NCBI RefSeq assembly: GCF_900188485.1
Contig: NZ_FZPH01000027.1
Span: 1-64,000, forward strand
Direction: 5' to 3'
From: Asanoa hainanensis
GTDB taxonomy: Bacteria; Actinomycetota; Actinomycetes; Mycobacteriales; Micromonosporaceae
DNA length: 64,000 bases
Notes under the pieces: generated by a model
What the model saw: only the letters and a program-made list of their open reading frames with translations
Databases searched by the model: none
What the model was told of the DNA's origin: nothing
Shown: positions 1 to 7,014 of the stretch, piece after piece
Layout of the letters: each line of letters begins with the position of its first letter
Position numbering within the stretch: the stretch's first letter is position 1
Made by a program: the position numbers and the translations under genes

Positions 1-83
1 GATTCCTCTCCCTGGCCTGCGCCTTGATCTGCTACCGCCGAGCCGTCCGCCTCAACCTACTGACCAGAAACAACCCCAAATGA
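1..83 (+). mobile_element. C-terminal end of an IS5-type transposase (cut by window edge)
   Basis: The only frame open from the window edge reads a 26-residue tail rich in Leu, Cys and Arg ([20 protein letters not shown], then TRNNPK and a TGA at 81-83). This resembles the C-terminus of IS5-family DDE transposases. Almost immediately after the stop, the sequence becomes a short-chain dehydrogenase on the other strand, so the element end probably lies at about 84-95. A TTA at 93-95 would suit a 3-bp target duplication, but the other end is outside the window. The family call rests on the tail only. Confidence 0.6.
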
Positions 84-92
84 GACGTGGTC

Positions 93-211
93 TTACGGCG
101 CCCGGTCAGATAGACGTACGCCCCTTCCTCGGCGAAGCGCAACGCACTGGCGAACCCGATGCCGTCGCTGGCACCCGTCACTACGGCGACCTTGCCGTCG
201 AGCTGACCCAT
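93..211 (-). pseudogene. 5' fragment of a short-chain dehydrogenase/reductase cut by an insertion sequence
   Basis: From the ATG at 211 the minus strand encodes [20 protein letters not shown] and about 20 more residues ending in YLTGRR. This is the first beta-alpha-beta unit of an SDR Rossmann fold, with the TGxxxGIG dinucleotide motif intact. Homology stops where the transposase tail begins, so the catalytic Ser-Tyr-Lys region is missing. It is the N-terminal stub of a gene interrupted by the insertion sequence at the left edge; the remainder may lie beyond the element. Confidence 0.75.
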
Positions 212-295
212 TCCCACTACTCCCCTGACTGTCTGCGGCGGCCCGTTGACCGCCTGCCAGGCCAGTGCATCTCGCGGGAACAGCACCAACAATGA

Positions 296-811
296 TCAGT
301 TCGGCAAAGACCGATACCCCGGAGGTATCGACCGAGGCCCGACCCATGCGCCCACGGCGGCGAAATCCGCGTCGGTAAGGCCTTGGAGCGGGTCGACCCG
401 GTGCAGCAGAGCCGGCGCCGGGTGGTGAGCCTCGACCCATCGGCGGTCGACCTCGGTGAGCTCGTCGTCGAGCCAGACGAACGGGCGTGCGCCCGCCCAC
501 CGGCTCAGGAACGCCGTCTTCCAATGTAGACCGTGCGGCGCCTCGTCGTCGTCCGGCCATTCGACGACGGGCAACGCCGGAAGCCCGAGCCGCGGCGCGA
601 CGACCTCGTTGGCGTCGGCCATCCAGGTCGTCGCCCAGACAAGCTGGCAGCCCAGGGCGAGCAGCCGCTCGCCGTCAGCGGGATCGAGCCGCTCCAGGAG
701 CGGATTGCCAGTGGCCTCGTCTGCCGGGCGGCGGGCGTAGGCGGTCGGACGGGCTCTGAACGGAATCAGCGGCCCGTCCACGTCCAGAAAAACCAAGGGA
801 CGCTCATTCAT
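296..811 (-). CDS. Small HAD-like hydrolase domain protein
   Basis: This 171-residue protein starts with a HAD motif I (FLDVDGPL, about residues 8-15, with both aspartates of DxD) and has a late acidic motif (VWLDDE) and a WATTW segment typical of the compact HAD_SAK_2-like group. It has no obvious cap domain, signal peptide or membrane segment. The ATG at 811 overlaps the end of the upstream methyltransferase by 8 bp, so it is the third gene of a monooxygenase-methyltransferase-HAD operon. Its substrate is unknown; phosphatase activity is a family-level guess. A second ATG lies at 820. Confidence 0.75.
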   Translation of the reverse strand: MNERPLVFLDVDGPLIPFRARPTAYARRPADEATGNPLLERLDPADGERLLALGCQLVWATTWMADANEVVAPRLGLPALPVVEWPDDDEAPHGLHWKTAFLSRWAGARPFVWLDDELTEVDRRWVEAHHPAPALLHRVDPLQGLTDADFAAVGAWVGPRSIPPGYRSLPN

Positions 812-1442
812 TCCGGCCACGCTTGCGCGCGATGAGGTAGGCGGCCCGCTTCGGCGGCTGGACGTCGGCCGGCTCGTGGACTGTCGTCACGACGACGTGG
901 AAGCCGAGGTCGGTCAGCATCGCCGCGATCGTTTCCGGGCGGCGGCGGTGGAACGTCAGGTCGATCTCGTGGCCCCACACCTCGGCGACGTGGTTTGTGT
1001 CGTCGCCGGCCTGGAACGCCAGCAGCAGCGGGGCATCCGGGGCCAGCACCCGGTGGAACTCGGCCAGCACGCCGGGCAGGTTCGCGTCCGGGACGTGGAT
1101 GGTCGAGAAGAACGCGTTGACGCCCGACAGGCTGCTGTCCGGATGGTCCAGAGCGGTCATCGAGCCGACCTCGAAACGCAGTTCCGGATAGTTGGCCCGG
1201 GCCTGCTCGACCATGCCGGGCGACAGGTCGATGCCGAACACGTCCAGGCCGCGACCGTGTAGGAACTTCGTCACGTGGCCCGGACCGCATCCCACGTCGG
1301 CGACCCGCCCGGAGGCCAGGTCCGCGAACAGCGTCAGCATGCTCCGCTTGACCGGCTCTCCGGGCAGGTCGTTGGCGAACCGGGCCGAATAGCCCGCGGC
1401 GACGACGTCGTACGACGAACGTGTCGTGTCGAGGTAGGTCAC
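804..1442 (-). CDS. Class I SAM-dependent methyltransferase
   Basis: The protein has 212 residues with a methyltransf_11/25-type Rossmann core: motif I VADVGCGPGHVTKFL (about residues 47-61), an acidic end of strand 2 in GIDLSPGMV, and a motif IV region followed by the FHRVLAP helix. The GTG start at 1442 overlaps the TGA of the upstream monooxygenase in a GTGA arrangement, which implies translational coupling. Substrate is not predictable; the context suggests methylation of a hydroxylated aromatic or polyketide-like compound, or a detoxification product. A longer reading exists upstream but would run through the monooxygenase. Confidence 0.85.
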   Translation of the reverse strand: MTYLDTTRSSYDVVAAGYSARFANDLPGEPVKRSMLTLFADLASGRVADVGCGPGHVTKFLHGRGLDVFGIDLSPGMVEQARANYPELRFEVGSMTALDHPDSSLSGVNAFFSTIHVPDANLPGVLAEFHRVLAPDAPLLLAFQAGDDTNHVAEVWGHEIDLTFHRRRPETIAAMLTDLGFHVVVTTVHEPADVQPPKRAAYLIARKRGRNE

Positions 1443-2920
1443 GCCCGGAAAGCTAGCGAAGGCGACGCGGCGCCGTGCAGCGCGGTCCAGTACTCGGTGA
1501 TCCGCTCCGCCGAGGTCGTCACCAGGCCCACGTAGCCGTCGGGGCGGACCAGCACCAGCGTGCCGTCCGTGACGTCGTAGTTGGCCCACGCATCCCCGTC
1601 GGTGTCGGCCACCGCGTACGCGTGCACCGTCCCACCGAAGCTCTCGTTGACCGCCGCGACCGTGCCCGCCTGCCCGGCGCCGAAGGCGAGCAGGGTCCAA
1701 TGTGGTCCCCGGAACAACGGGAACAGCCGGCCCGCCGCGTCGGGTGCCCGGTCTCCGGCCTGGACCGCACCGGGCGTCGGCCGGTCGTCGGCGCTCAGCG
1801 GGCCGCCCCGGTAGTTCAGGGCGAAGCCCCGCAGCTCAGGGCCGCGCACGTGGGCGTCCTCGTCACCCCGGCGGTGCTTCTCCAGCAGGTTCTTGGCGAT
1901 GTCCAGCGCCTTGCGGGCTGCGGCCATCCGCTCCGGCTCGAAGCTGTCGAGCAGCACGTCCCGACCGCCGGCCAGCGCGGCGGCGAGCTTCCACCCGAGG
2001 TTGTAGCCGTCCTGGATGCCCGTGTTCATGCCCTGGCCACCGGTCGGCGGGTGCACGTGCCCGGCGTCGCCGACGAGGAACACCCGGCCGTCCCGGAACC
2101 GCGTCGCCAGCCGCGTGTTCTCCCGCCACGTCGTGTGCCAGGTCACCTCGCGTACGACGATGTCCGACCGGCCCGACGCCTCCTGCACCGTCCGTTGTAG
2201 ATAGTCGAGGACGGGCTCGTCCGCGTTCGACGGCGGGCGCGCGACCGCCACGAACAGGTCGGTGCCGGCCAGCGGCGTCAGGCCGACCCCGCCCTCGCCC
2301 ACGCGCCAGATCCGGCCGTGGTCACGGCCGATGCCCTCGACCCGGACGTCGGCGAACAGCATCGTCGTGGAGTCGTCGGTCTCGCCCGGGAAGTCGATGC
2401 CCAGCGTCTTGCGGACCGTGCTGCGGCCACCGTCGGCACCGACCAGGTAGCGCACCCGCTCCTGCGCCGTGCGCCCGTCGGCGGCGGCCAGCACGGCGGT
2501 GACCCCGTCGTCGTCCTGGGTGAAGTCGACCAGCGCGGTCGACAGCTCGACGCGGACGCCGAGCTCGGCCAGCCGTTCGCGCAGGATCTCCTCGGTGCGG
2601 AACTGCGGCACGAACCAGGCGTTCGGGTATGGCACGTCGGAGGTCGGCTCCTCGGCCTCCGTCATCTTGCCCTCCCAGACGACCGTCTCGCCCTGGTAGG
2701 CCCGCATCAGGATGCCCAGGTCGCCGGCGGCCACGATGCGGTCGAGCACGCCCAGGTCCGCGAAGACCTCCATCGTCCGCGGCTGGATGCCGTCGGCGCG
2801 CGACCCGCCGAAGAACTCCGCCGCACGGTCGACGATCCGCACCTCGATCCCCCGCACCGCGAGCTCGCAGGCCAGCGTGAGGCCGGTCGGCCCGGCTCCG
2901 GCGATCAACACCTCGGTCAT
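1439..2920 (-). CDS. FAD-dependent aromatic (flavoprotein) monooxygenase
   Basis: A 493-residue class A flavoprotein hydroxylase (FAD_binding_3 type, PF01494). It has the N-terminal GAGPTGLTLA nucleotide motif (residues 7-16), a DG motif in VGADGGRSTVRKTLGI, a GD motif in GDAGHVHPPTGGQGMN and a C-terminal thioredoxin-like tail as in PheA, RebC and rifampicin monooxygenases. The ATG at 2920 follows a strong GGGGAGGG ribosome site. It heads an operon with a methyltransferase and a HAD protein and is divergent from a TetR regulator, the classic layout for drug inactivation or catabolism of aromatic molecules. The exact substrate cannot be read from sequence. Confidence 0.9.
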   Translation of the reverse strand: MTEVLIAGAGPTGLTLACELAVRGIEVRIVDRAAEFFGGSRADGIQPRTMEVFADLGVLDRIVAAGDLGILMRAYQGETVVWEGKMTEAEEPTSDVPYPNAWFVPQFRTEEILRERLAELGVRVELSTALVDFTQDDDGVTAVLAAADGRTAQERVRYLVGADGGRSTVRKTLGIDFPGETDDSTTMLFADVRVEGIGRDHGRIWRVGEGGVGLTPLAGTDLFVAVARPPSNADEPVLDYLQRTVQEASGRSDIVVREVTWHTTWRENTRLATRFRDGRVFLVGDAGHVHPPTGGQGMNTGIQDGYNLGWKLAAALAGGRDVLLDSFEPERMAAARKALDIAKNLLEKHRRGDEDAHVRGPELRGFALNYRGGPLSADDRPTPGAVQAGDRAPDAAGRLFPLFRGPHWTLLAFGAGQAGTVAAVNESFGGTVHAYAVADTDGDAWANYDVTDGTLVLVRPDGYVGLVTTSAERITEYWTALHGAASPSLAFRA

Positions 2921-2936
2921 GACGCCCTCCCCGATT

Positions 2937-2998
2937 GTTCGTATCACGTACGAAGGCTTCGTACGTCGTACCAACAACGTTAGCGGTACGGTGTACGA
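2937..2998. promoter_or_regulatory. Divergent promoter with clustered TetR-type palindromic operators
   Basis: The gap between the monooxygenase and tetR genes is dominated by symmetric sequence. A 21-bp odd palindrome covers 2946-2966 (arms ACGTACGAAG / CTTCGTACGT around one central base). An overlapping inverted repeat TTCGTA-N5-TACGAA lies at 2938-2954. A third, CGTACC-N12-GGTACG, lies at 2967-2990 and overlaps the tetR -10 element TACGGT (2987-2992). This fits autoregulation plus repression of the monooxygenase operon by the adjacent TetR protein. Confidence 0.75.
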
Positions 2999-3748
2999 AT
3001 GGCAAGCGCGGATGACGACGCACTGATCTGGACCCGACCCGAGCCCGGCACCCGCCGGCCGAAGTTCACCCGCGAGCAGATCGCCTCGACCGCGCTGGCC
3101 ATCGCCGACGCGGAGGGGTTCGCCGCCGTCTCGATGCGCCGCGTCGCCGGCGAGCTGGGCGCCGGCACGATGACGCTCTACTACTACGTGCGCACGAAGG
3201 ACGAGCTCGTCGCTCTCATGGACAACGCGCTGATGGGCGAGGTGCTGATCCCCGAAGACGAGTTCCCGTCCCACTGGTACGACGCGCTGTCCGCGATCGC
3301 CCTGCGCACCTGGGACATCCTGACCCGCCACCCGTGGGCGCTGCACTCGCTGCAGAACGCACCGGTCGGGCCCAACAACCTGCGGCACTTCGAGCAGGCG
3401 CTCGCCAGCCTCGCCGGGACCGACCTCGACGCGCCCGACAAGTTCCTGCTGATCAACCTGGTCGACGACTTCGTACACGGCAATGCCCTGCGGTCGGCCG
3501 AAGTCCGGGAGGCAGGTGAGCCGGCGGCGGACGGGTCGCCGGTCGACGCGGCCCTCCGGTTCGGTCAGACCCAGATCGCCACCGGGAGGTTCCCGCACAC
3601 CCAGGCGCTGTTCGGCGACGGCGACCCGCGCGAGGCCTGGGGTCGGGTCGTCGGCCCACTGTCCGAACGCGACCGGTTCCGGGTCGGCCTGTCCGCGCTG
3701 CTGCACGGCGCGGCCAGCCGGTGGAAGCTGGCCCTGCCCGACGCCTGA
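2999..3748 (+). CDS. TetR family transcriptional regulator (TetR_C type)
   Basis: The protein has 249 residues with an N-terminal TetR helix-turn-helix (about residues 20-65; recognition region GTMTLYYYVRTKDEL), preceded by a variable Arg/Pro-rich stretch. The C-terminal ligand and dimer domain resembles TetR_C (PF02909). The ATG at 2999 sits 6 nt after a TACGGT -10 box with no Shine-Dalgarno, so the mRNA is probably leaderless. It is divergent from the FAD monooxygenase operon over a region full of palindromes, so it most likely represses that operon and itself, with release by a small aromatic ligand. Confidence 0.88.
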   Translation: MASADDDALIWTRPEPGTRRPKFTREQIASTALAIADAEGFAAVSMRRVAGELGAGTMTLYYYVRTKDELVALMDNALMGEVLIPEDEFPSHWYDALSAIALRTWDILTRHPWALHSLQNAPVGPNNLRHFEQALASLAGTDLDAPDKFLLINLVDDFVHGNALRSAEVREAGEPAADGSPVDAALRFGQTQIATGRFPHTQALFGDGDPREAWGRVVGPLSERDRFRVGLSALLHGAASRWKLALPDA

Positions 3749-3833
3749 TCTCCCTCCCGCGAACATTCCCGGGCGCATCGGCGAAGTAGGTGCGAGCCCC
3801 GCGCCGCGCGGGGCCCGGACAGAGGGAGGCCGC

Positions 3834-4430
3834 ATGGGTGTGGGTGTCCACACCGACCTCGGACAGACCGACTCGGAGATCATCGGCCGGATGCACACGG
3901 ATCCGGAGTCGTTCGGCACGATCTTCGACCGCTACTACCCCGCCATCCACGGGTACGTGAACCGCCGGCTGGGCCAGGACCTAGCCGACGACGTGGCCGC
4001 GGAGACCTTCCTGGTCGCGTTCGACCGCTGGCGACGCTTCGACACCGCGTACGAGAGTGCCCGGCCCTGGTTGTTCGGCATCGCGTCGAACCTGGTCGCC
4101 GGTCACCAGCGCACCGAGGCGCGGCGGTACCGCGCGCTGGCCCGGGCGGACCAGGTCGACGCGGTCGACGGCCCCGCCGAGCGGGTCGCCGTGCGGCTGG
4201 ACGCGCAGGCCGTGCGTGGCCGGCTCGCCACGGCCCTGGAACAGATCACTCCGCCGGACCGGGAGGTGCTGCTGCTGATCGCCTGGGGAGACCTGACGAG
4301 CGAAGAGGTGGCGCACGCGCTGGAGATCCCCGCCGGCACGGTCCGGTCCCGGCTCCATCGTGCCCGCACAAAGGTAAGAGCGGCGCTGGGCGGCGTCGAC
4401 CCCACAGCGACGAAAGAGGACCTGCGATGA
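3834..4430 (+). CDS. ECF-type RNA polymerase sigma factor
   Basis: A 198-residue sigma-70 family ECF factor. Region 2 lies near residues 20-95 (FDRYYPAIHGYVNRRLG, DVAAETFLVAFDRW, RPWLFGIASNLV), and region 4 near 140-190 with the HTH SEEVAHALEIPAGTVRSRLH. The ATG at 3834 follows a clear GGGAGG. Its TGA overlaps the ATG of the next gene (ATGA), so the two are cotranslated. The pairing with a single-pass membrane protein suggests stress or envelope signalling; the regulon is unknown. Confidence 0.9.
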   Translation: MGVGVHTDLGQTDSEIIGRMHTDPESFGTIFDRYYPAIHGYVNRRLGQDLADDVAAETFLVAFDRWRRFDTAYESARPWLFGIASNLVAGHQRTEARRYRALARADQVDAVDGPAERVAVRLDAQAVRGRLATALEQITPPDREVLLLIAWGDLTSEEVAHALEIPAGTVRSRLHRARTKVRAALGGVDPTATKEDLR

Positions 4431-5413
4431 CGAACGAGATCACGGCCCTGCGGGAGAACTGGACCGAGGTCGAGCCGCCGTCGGCGGAGGCGACGGCCAA
4501 GGCCCGGGCGGCACTGCTGGCCCGGATCGCCGAGCCGGCGGCTCACGCCGAGCCGGCCAGGGCGCGGCACCGGCGCGGCCTGCCGGGATGGGCGTGGCGG
4601 GCCGGCCTGGCCACCTTCACCGCAGCCGCGGCGGTCGCGGTCGGAGCGGTGGTGCTCACCGACAACGCTGTGGTGCATCACGACGACCGGGCCTCCGCCC
4701 TGCGGACGGAGCACGCGGCCGACGGCATGGTGGCCCAGACCTTCGAGCTCGCCGCCGCGCACGCGGAGACCGAGCCGTTCACGCCGCCGCGCCCGGACCA
4801 GTGGACCTACGTCGAGCTGAAGATGGTGCGGGGCAAGATCGCGGTCGACAAGGGACAGGCGACCGACGAGACCACCAGGTCGTGGCGGCGCGCCGACGGC
4901 CTGCAGGCGGCGGAACTGCTCGACGGCAGGCTCCAGATCATGCCGGAAGCCACGGAGCTCCCGCAGATCATGCCGCCGCAGGACTATCCGACGCTGGCCG
5001 GGCTGCCCACCCGACCGCAGGCGGTGCTCGACTGGCTGCGGACCAGGCAGCCGGGTGACACCGGAGCCGTCTCGTACTCGCTGATCAGCGCCATGCTCCG
5101 CGACAACGTCCTGCCGCCCTCGGTCAAGGCGACCCTGCTGCGGGCGCTGGCCCTGATCCCGGGCGTCACCCAGTCGACGACCCCGGTCGACTTCGACGGC
5201 CGCCCGGCGATCGCGGTCGGCATGGTCCAGGACGGCTGGCGCCAGGAGGACATCCTGCTGGACCCGACCACCCACGAGTTCCTCGGCAGCCGCACCGCGG
5301 TGGTCAAGGACTACACCACGCCGGAAGGGGTCACCCTGAAGAAGGGTGACGTGGAGGTCGAGCTGGTCCGGCTCGCGGGCAAGATCGTGAACGCCCCGGG
5401 CGAGACCGACTAG
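4427..5413 (+). CDS. CU044_5270-family membrane-anchored protein, likely sigma-factor partner
   Basis: This 328-residue protein has an N-terminal cytoplasmic segment of about 50 residues, one transmembrane helix (about 55-80, GLATFTAAAAVAVGAVVLT) and a long extracytoplasmic domain. The overall layout matches the actinobacterial CU044_5270 family usually found directly after ECF sigma genes. The start overlaps the sigma stop codon by 4 bp. By analogy it probably controls the sigma factor or senses its signal, but no ZAS-type HxxxCxxC motif is visible, so an anti-sigma role is inference only. Confidence 0.75.
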   Translation: MTNEITALRENWTEVEPPSAEATAKARAALLARIAEPAAHAEPARARHRRGLPGWAWRAGLATFTAAAAVAVGAVVLTDNAVVHHDDRASALRTEHAADGMVAQTFELAAAHAETEPFTPPRPDQWTYVELKMVRGKIAVDKGQATDETTRSWRRADGLQAAELLDGRLQIMPEATELPQIMPPQDYPTLAGLPTRPQAVLDWLRTRQPGDTGAVSYSLISAMLRDNVLPPSVKATLLRALALIPGVTQSTTPVDFDGRPAIAVGMVQDGWRQEDILLDPTTHEFLGSRTAVVKDYTTPEGVTLKKGDVEVELVRLAGKIVNAPGETD

Positions 5414-5500
5414 CCAGCGGCAGCGGCGGTCGAGGTCCGCCCGTGACGGACCTCGACCACCCCAGACGCGTCATCCGCCCGGCGGTGACCTCGCCGCGGA

Positions 5501-5544
5501 GCCCACATGTTTTCGCACGTGACCACATGCGAAAACATGTGGGC
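5501..5544. repeat. Perfect 17-bp inverted repeat with 10-nt loop
   Basis: The arms are 5501-5517 (GCCCACATGTTTTCGCA) and 5528-5544 (its exact reverse complement), separated by ten bases. The AT-containing core (ACATGTTTTCGCA) stands out against GC-rich surroundings. It lies about 90 bp after the sigma-partner stop. It could be a transcription terminator or a protein-binding site; there is no T-tract. Confidence 0.75.
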
Positions 5545-5690
5545 ACGTCGCACAACCCCCGACCCGCCGGATCGAACGCGGAGCGACACGCTCGATCGCG
5601 CTCGACGCGCCACGTCCCGGCGGACACCGCGTGGCACGCCGCCGAACCGGGCGGTGGTCGAAGGGATCACGCCCTCAGTGCTGTCCTGGC

Positions 5691-5838
5691 GATCGCGTCT
5701 GCCGACCTCGCAGGTGCCGAGATACCAGTGTCGTATTTCGATGATCCCGACCCACCGCCACGCCGATCACATCTGCCGACCTCGCAAGTGCCGGAATACC
5801 AGTGTCGTATTTCGATGGTCCCAACCCACCGCCAGGAC
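5691..5838. repeat. Tandem duplication of a 74-bp unit
   Basis: Two head-to-tail copies (5691-5764 and 5765-5838) share most positions. Each carries the invariant block ATACCAGTGTCGTATTTCGA, which is itself dyad-symmetric (ATAC-N7-GTAT, extended by CGA/TCG flanks). Differences between copies fall mainly outside the core. No reading frame is conserved between copies, so the unit is probably a nucleic-acid element, not a coding repeat. Confidence 0.8.
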
Positions 5839-6013
5839 GGTGGCTCGACGAGTAAGTCCGAGGTCGGGTCGGTGGCCGCGGCGAGCACGCCTGATCGCCT
5901 GCTTCGGCAGCGGAACTGCCGCTGGGCGCTTGCCGTAGCTGGACCGGCTCGGCGGGTTCCACGGCTGGCTGTGATCGGGTGTGCGAGGTCTGGGAAGTCG
6001 GGGGCGTGGCGGG

Positions 6014-6076
6014 TGATCGGGTGTGTCTGGTCTGGTCGACACGCCGTGCGTCGACCTGACCAGGCGCACCCGATCA
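6014..6076. repeat. Imperfect 27-bp inverted repeat (REP-like hairpin)
   Basis: The arms 6014-6040 and 6050-6076 match at 24 of 27 positions around a 9-nt loop. The distal part, TGATCGGGTGTG, also occurs as a direct copy near 5972 and in related inverted form near 6108 (CACACGATCATG), so the hairpin belongs to a family of dispersed short repeats. Confidence 0.7.
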
Positions 6077-6233
6077 TGCGATCGAGGCGTCGAGATCTCG
6101 ACAAGCCGCACACGATCATGACCCAGGTGGTTCCGGACAGCATCCGTGCCTGCTGCGGCCGTCCCGAGCCCCGCGAGGCAGTCATCGGGACCGTGCGACG
6201 CCCCCGTCGCGGACCGCGACGATAAGCAGGGGC

Positions 6234-6704
6234 CTAGCTCACCCCTCCCTTTTGGAGGGTGGCCAGTGCCGCGGTGAAGCGGTCGGACGGCAGGACGACC
6301 ATGTCCGGTGTTCGAGGGCCACGGCGTTTGATCGCTGGCGAGAGGCGGCGGATCGAGGTCGGGAGGTCGCGTTGCGGATCCCGGGTGGTCACCCAGATCT
6401 GCCAGCCGTCGTGGTCGGTGGCCAAGCCCGCCCAGACTCGGTCAACGCGGCCCCACGGGACCAGGCGGGTCCGGAACAGCGAGCGGATCTTGATGCCGCC
6501 AGGCCCGACGAAAACGCCGGATAGCGCCGATCGCCAGACCAGGGCCTGCCAGAGCAGCAGGAGCGGCACCACGAGCGGCGCCGACTCTCGGGCCTTCTCC
6601 GCCACCAGGCCGCACAGCGGGAGCAGCCCGCCCGCCGAGAACGCCACGGCAACGGCGTAACGGGCGTTGTCTGAATCTCCTTCGGCCCGTACCCAGCTCG
6701 GCAT
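6234..6704 (-). CDS. PH-domain-like (bPH) membrane protein
   Basis: The 156-residue protein has two hydrophobic helices (about residues 18-60, with the loop AEKARESAP between them) followed by a domain with the pattern of bacterial PH/YdbT-like folds: GIKIRSLFRTRLVPWGRVDRV, then a substrate-like beta sheet and a final helix. Function is unknown; such proteins bind the membrane or partners. The ATG at 6704 lies 7 nt after a TAAGAT -10 box, suggesting a leaderless transcript; another ATG at 6731 would add nine residues. It is in a same-strand cluster with a HicA-like gene and two lipoproteins. Confidence 0.65.
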   Translation of the reverse strand: MPSWVRAEGDSDNARYAVAVAFSAGGLLPLCGLVAEKARESAPLVVPLLLLWQALVWRSALSGVFVGPGGIKIRSLFRTRLVPWGRVDRVWAGLATDHDGWQIWVTTRDPQRDLPTSIRRLSPAIKRRGPRTPDMVVLPSDRFTAALATLQKGGVS

Positions 6705-6717
6705 AGCGCGGATCTTA
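6705..6717 (-). promoter_or_regulatory. Candidate leaderless -10 element
   Basis: TAAGAT (6717-6712) followed by seven bases and the ATG of the PH-like gene; no ribosome site is present. The spacing puts transcription start at or next to the start codon. Confidence 0.5.
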
Positions 6718-6735
6718 GGCCGCGGCGGCAAGCGG

Positions 6736-7002
6736 TCAGGACTTTCCGTAGCCTGCCTGCGTCAGGATGCGGCGGAGCTGGACCACCGTCTGGGTATCGA
6801 GGTCCTTGGTCACCGGGATCTCGATGACCTCGTTGGCCGAGCCGATCGCAAGACGGATCTTGCCATCGTGCCGTTCGTCGACCGTGCCGATCTCCGCGAG
6901 CAGCGAGAGCACGTCGTGCCACTCGATGTTGTGGCTCACCGGGTGGTCGAGAATCTTCTGCAGTGTCCGGCGGTGGTGGCTGCTCAGGTGCGGTTGTCCC
7001 AT
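6736..7002 (-). CDS. Small HicA-like protein of unknown function
   Basis: An 88-residue basic protein beginning MGQPHLSSHHRRTLQKIL and ending with DTQTVVQLRRILTQAGYG. The order (helix, WHDVLSLLAEIG, beta hairpin with GKIRLAIG, then VVQLRRILTQAGY) resembles the double-stranded-RNA-binding-like HicA fold. The family is common in actinobacteria as stand-alone genes. There is no HicB-like antitoxin beside it, so toxin activity should not be assumed. The start codon is 6 nt after TAGCGT and has no Shine-Dalgarno. Confidence 0.7.
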   Translation of the reverse strand: MGQPHLSSHHRRTLQKILDHPVSHNIEWHDVLSLLAEIGTVDERHDGKIRLAIGSANEVIEIPVTKDLDTQTVVQLRRILTQAGYGKS

Positions 7003-7014
7003 TTGCCCACGCTA
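7003..7014 (-). promoter_or_regulatory. Candidate leaderless -10 element
   Basis: TAGCGT (7014-7009) then GGGCAA and the ATG at 7002. It overlaps the last codons of the upstream lipoprotein gene, so the small gene has its own promoter. Confidence 0.5.

Larger units (their letters stand above)
5414..6233. other. Repeat-rich non-coding tract
   Basis: This 820-bp stretch between the sigma-associated gene and the PH-like gene has no convincing coding frame. The frames that stay open are Arg/Pro-rich and resemble no family. It contains a perfect 17-bp inverted repeat (5501-5544), a 74-bp tandem duplication (5691-5838) and an imperfect 27-bp inverted repeat (6014-6076), plus dispersed copies of TGATCGGGTGTG on both strands. 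Some of it may form the 3' region of either neighbour; no classical terminator with a T-run was found. Confidence 0.6.

Noticed and set aside
2921-3919. Upstream extension of the monooxygenase frame on the minus strand
   Set aside because: The extension runs antisense through the whole tetR gene; the ATG at 2920 has a strong ribosome site and starts at the FAD motif.
5691-5838. CRISPR array
   Set aside because: Only two directly abutting copies without spacers, and no cas genes in the window.
5443-6225. Several open frames of 95-260 codons on both strands
   Set aside because: They are Arg/Pro/Ser-rich, run through the tandem and inverted repeats, change frame between repeat copies and have no start context or family resemblance.
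6736-7002. HicAB toxin-antitoxin system
   Set aside because: The protein is HicA-like, but there is no HicB-type partner and the neighbours have separate promoters.
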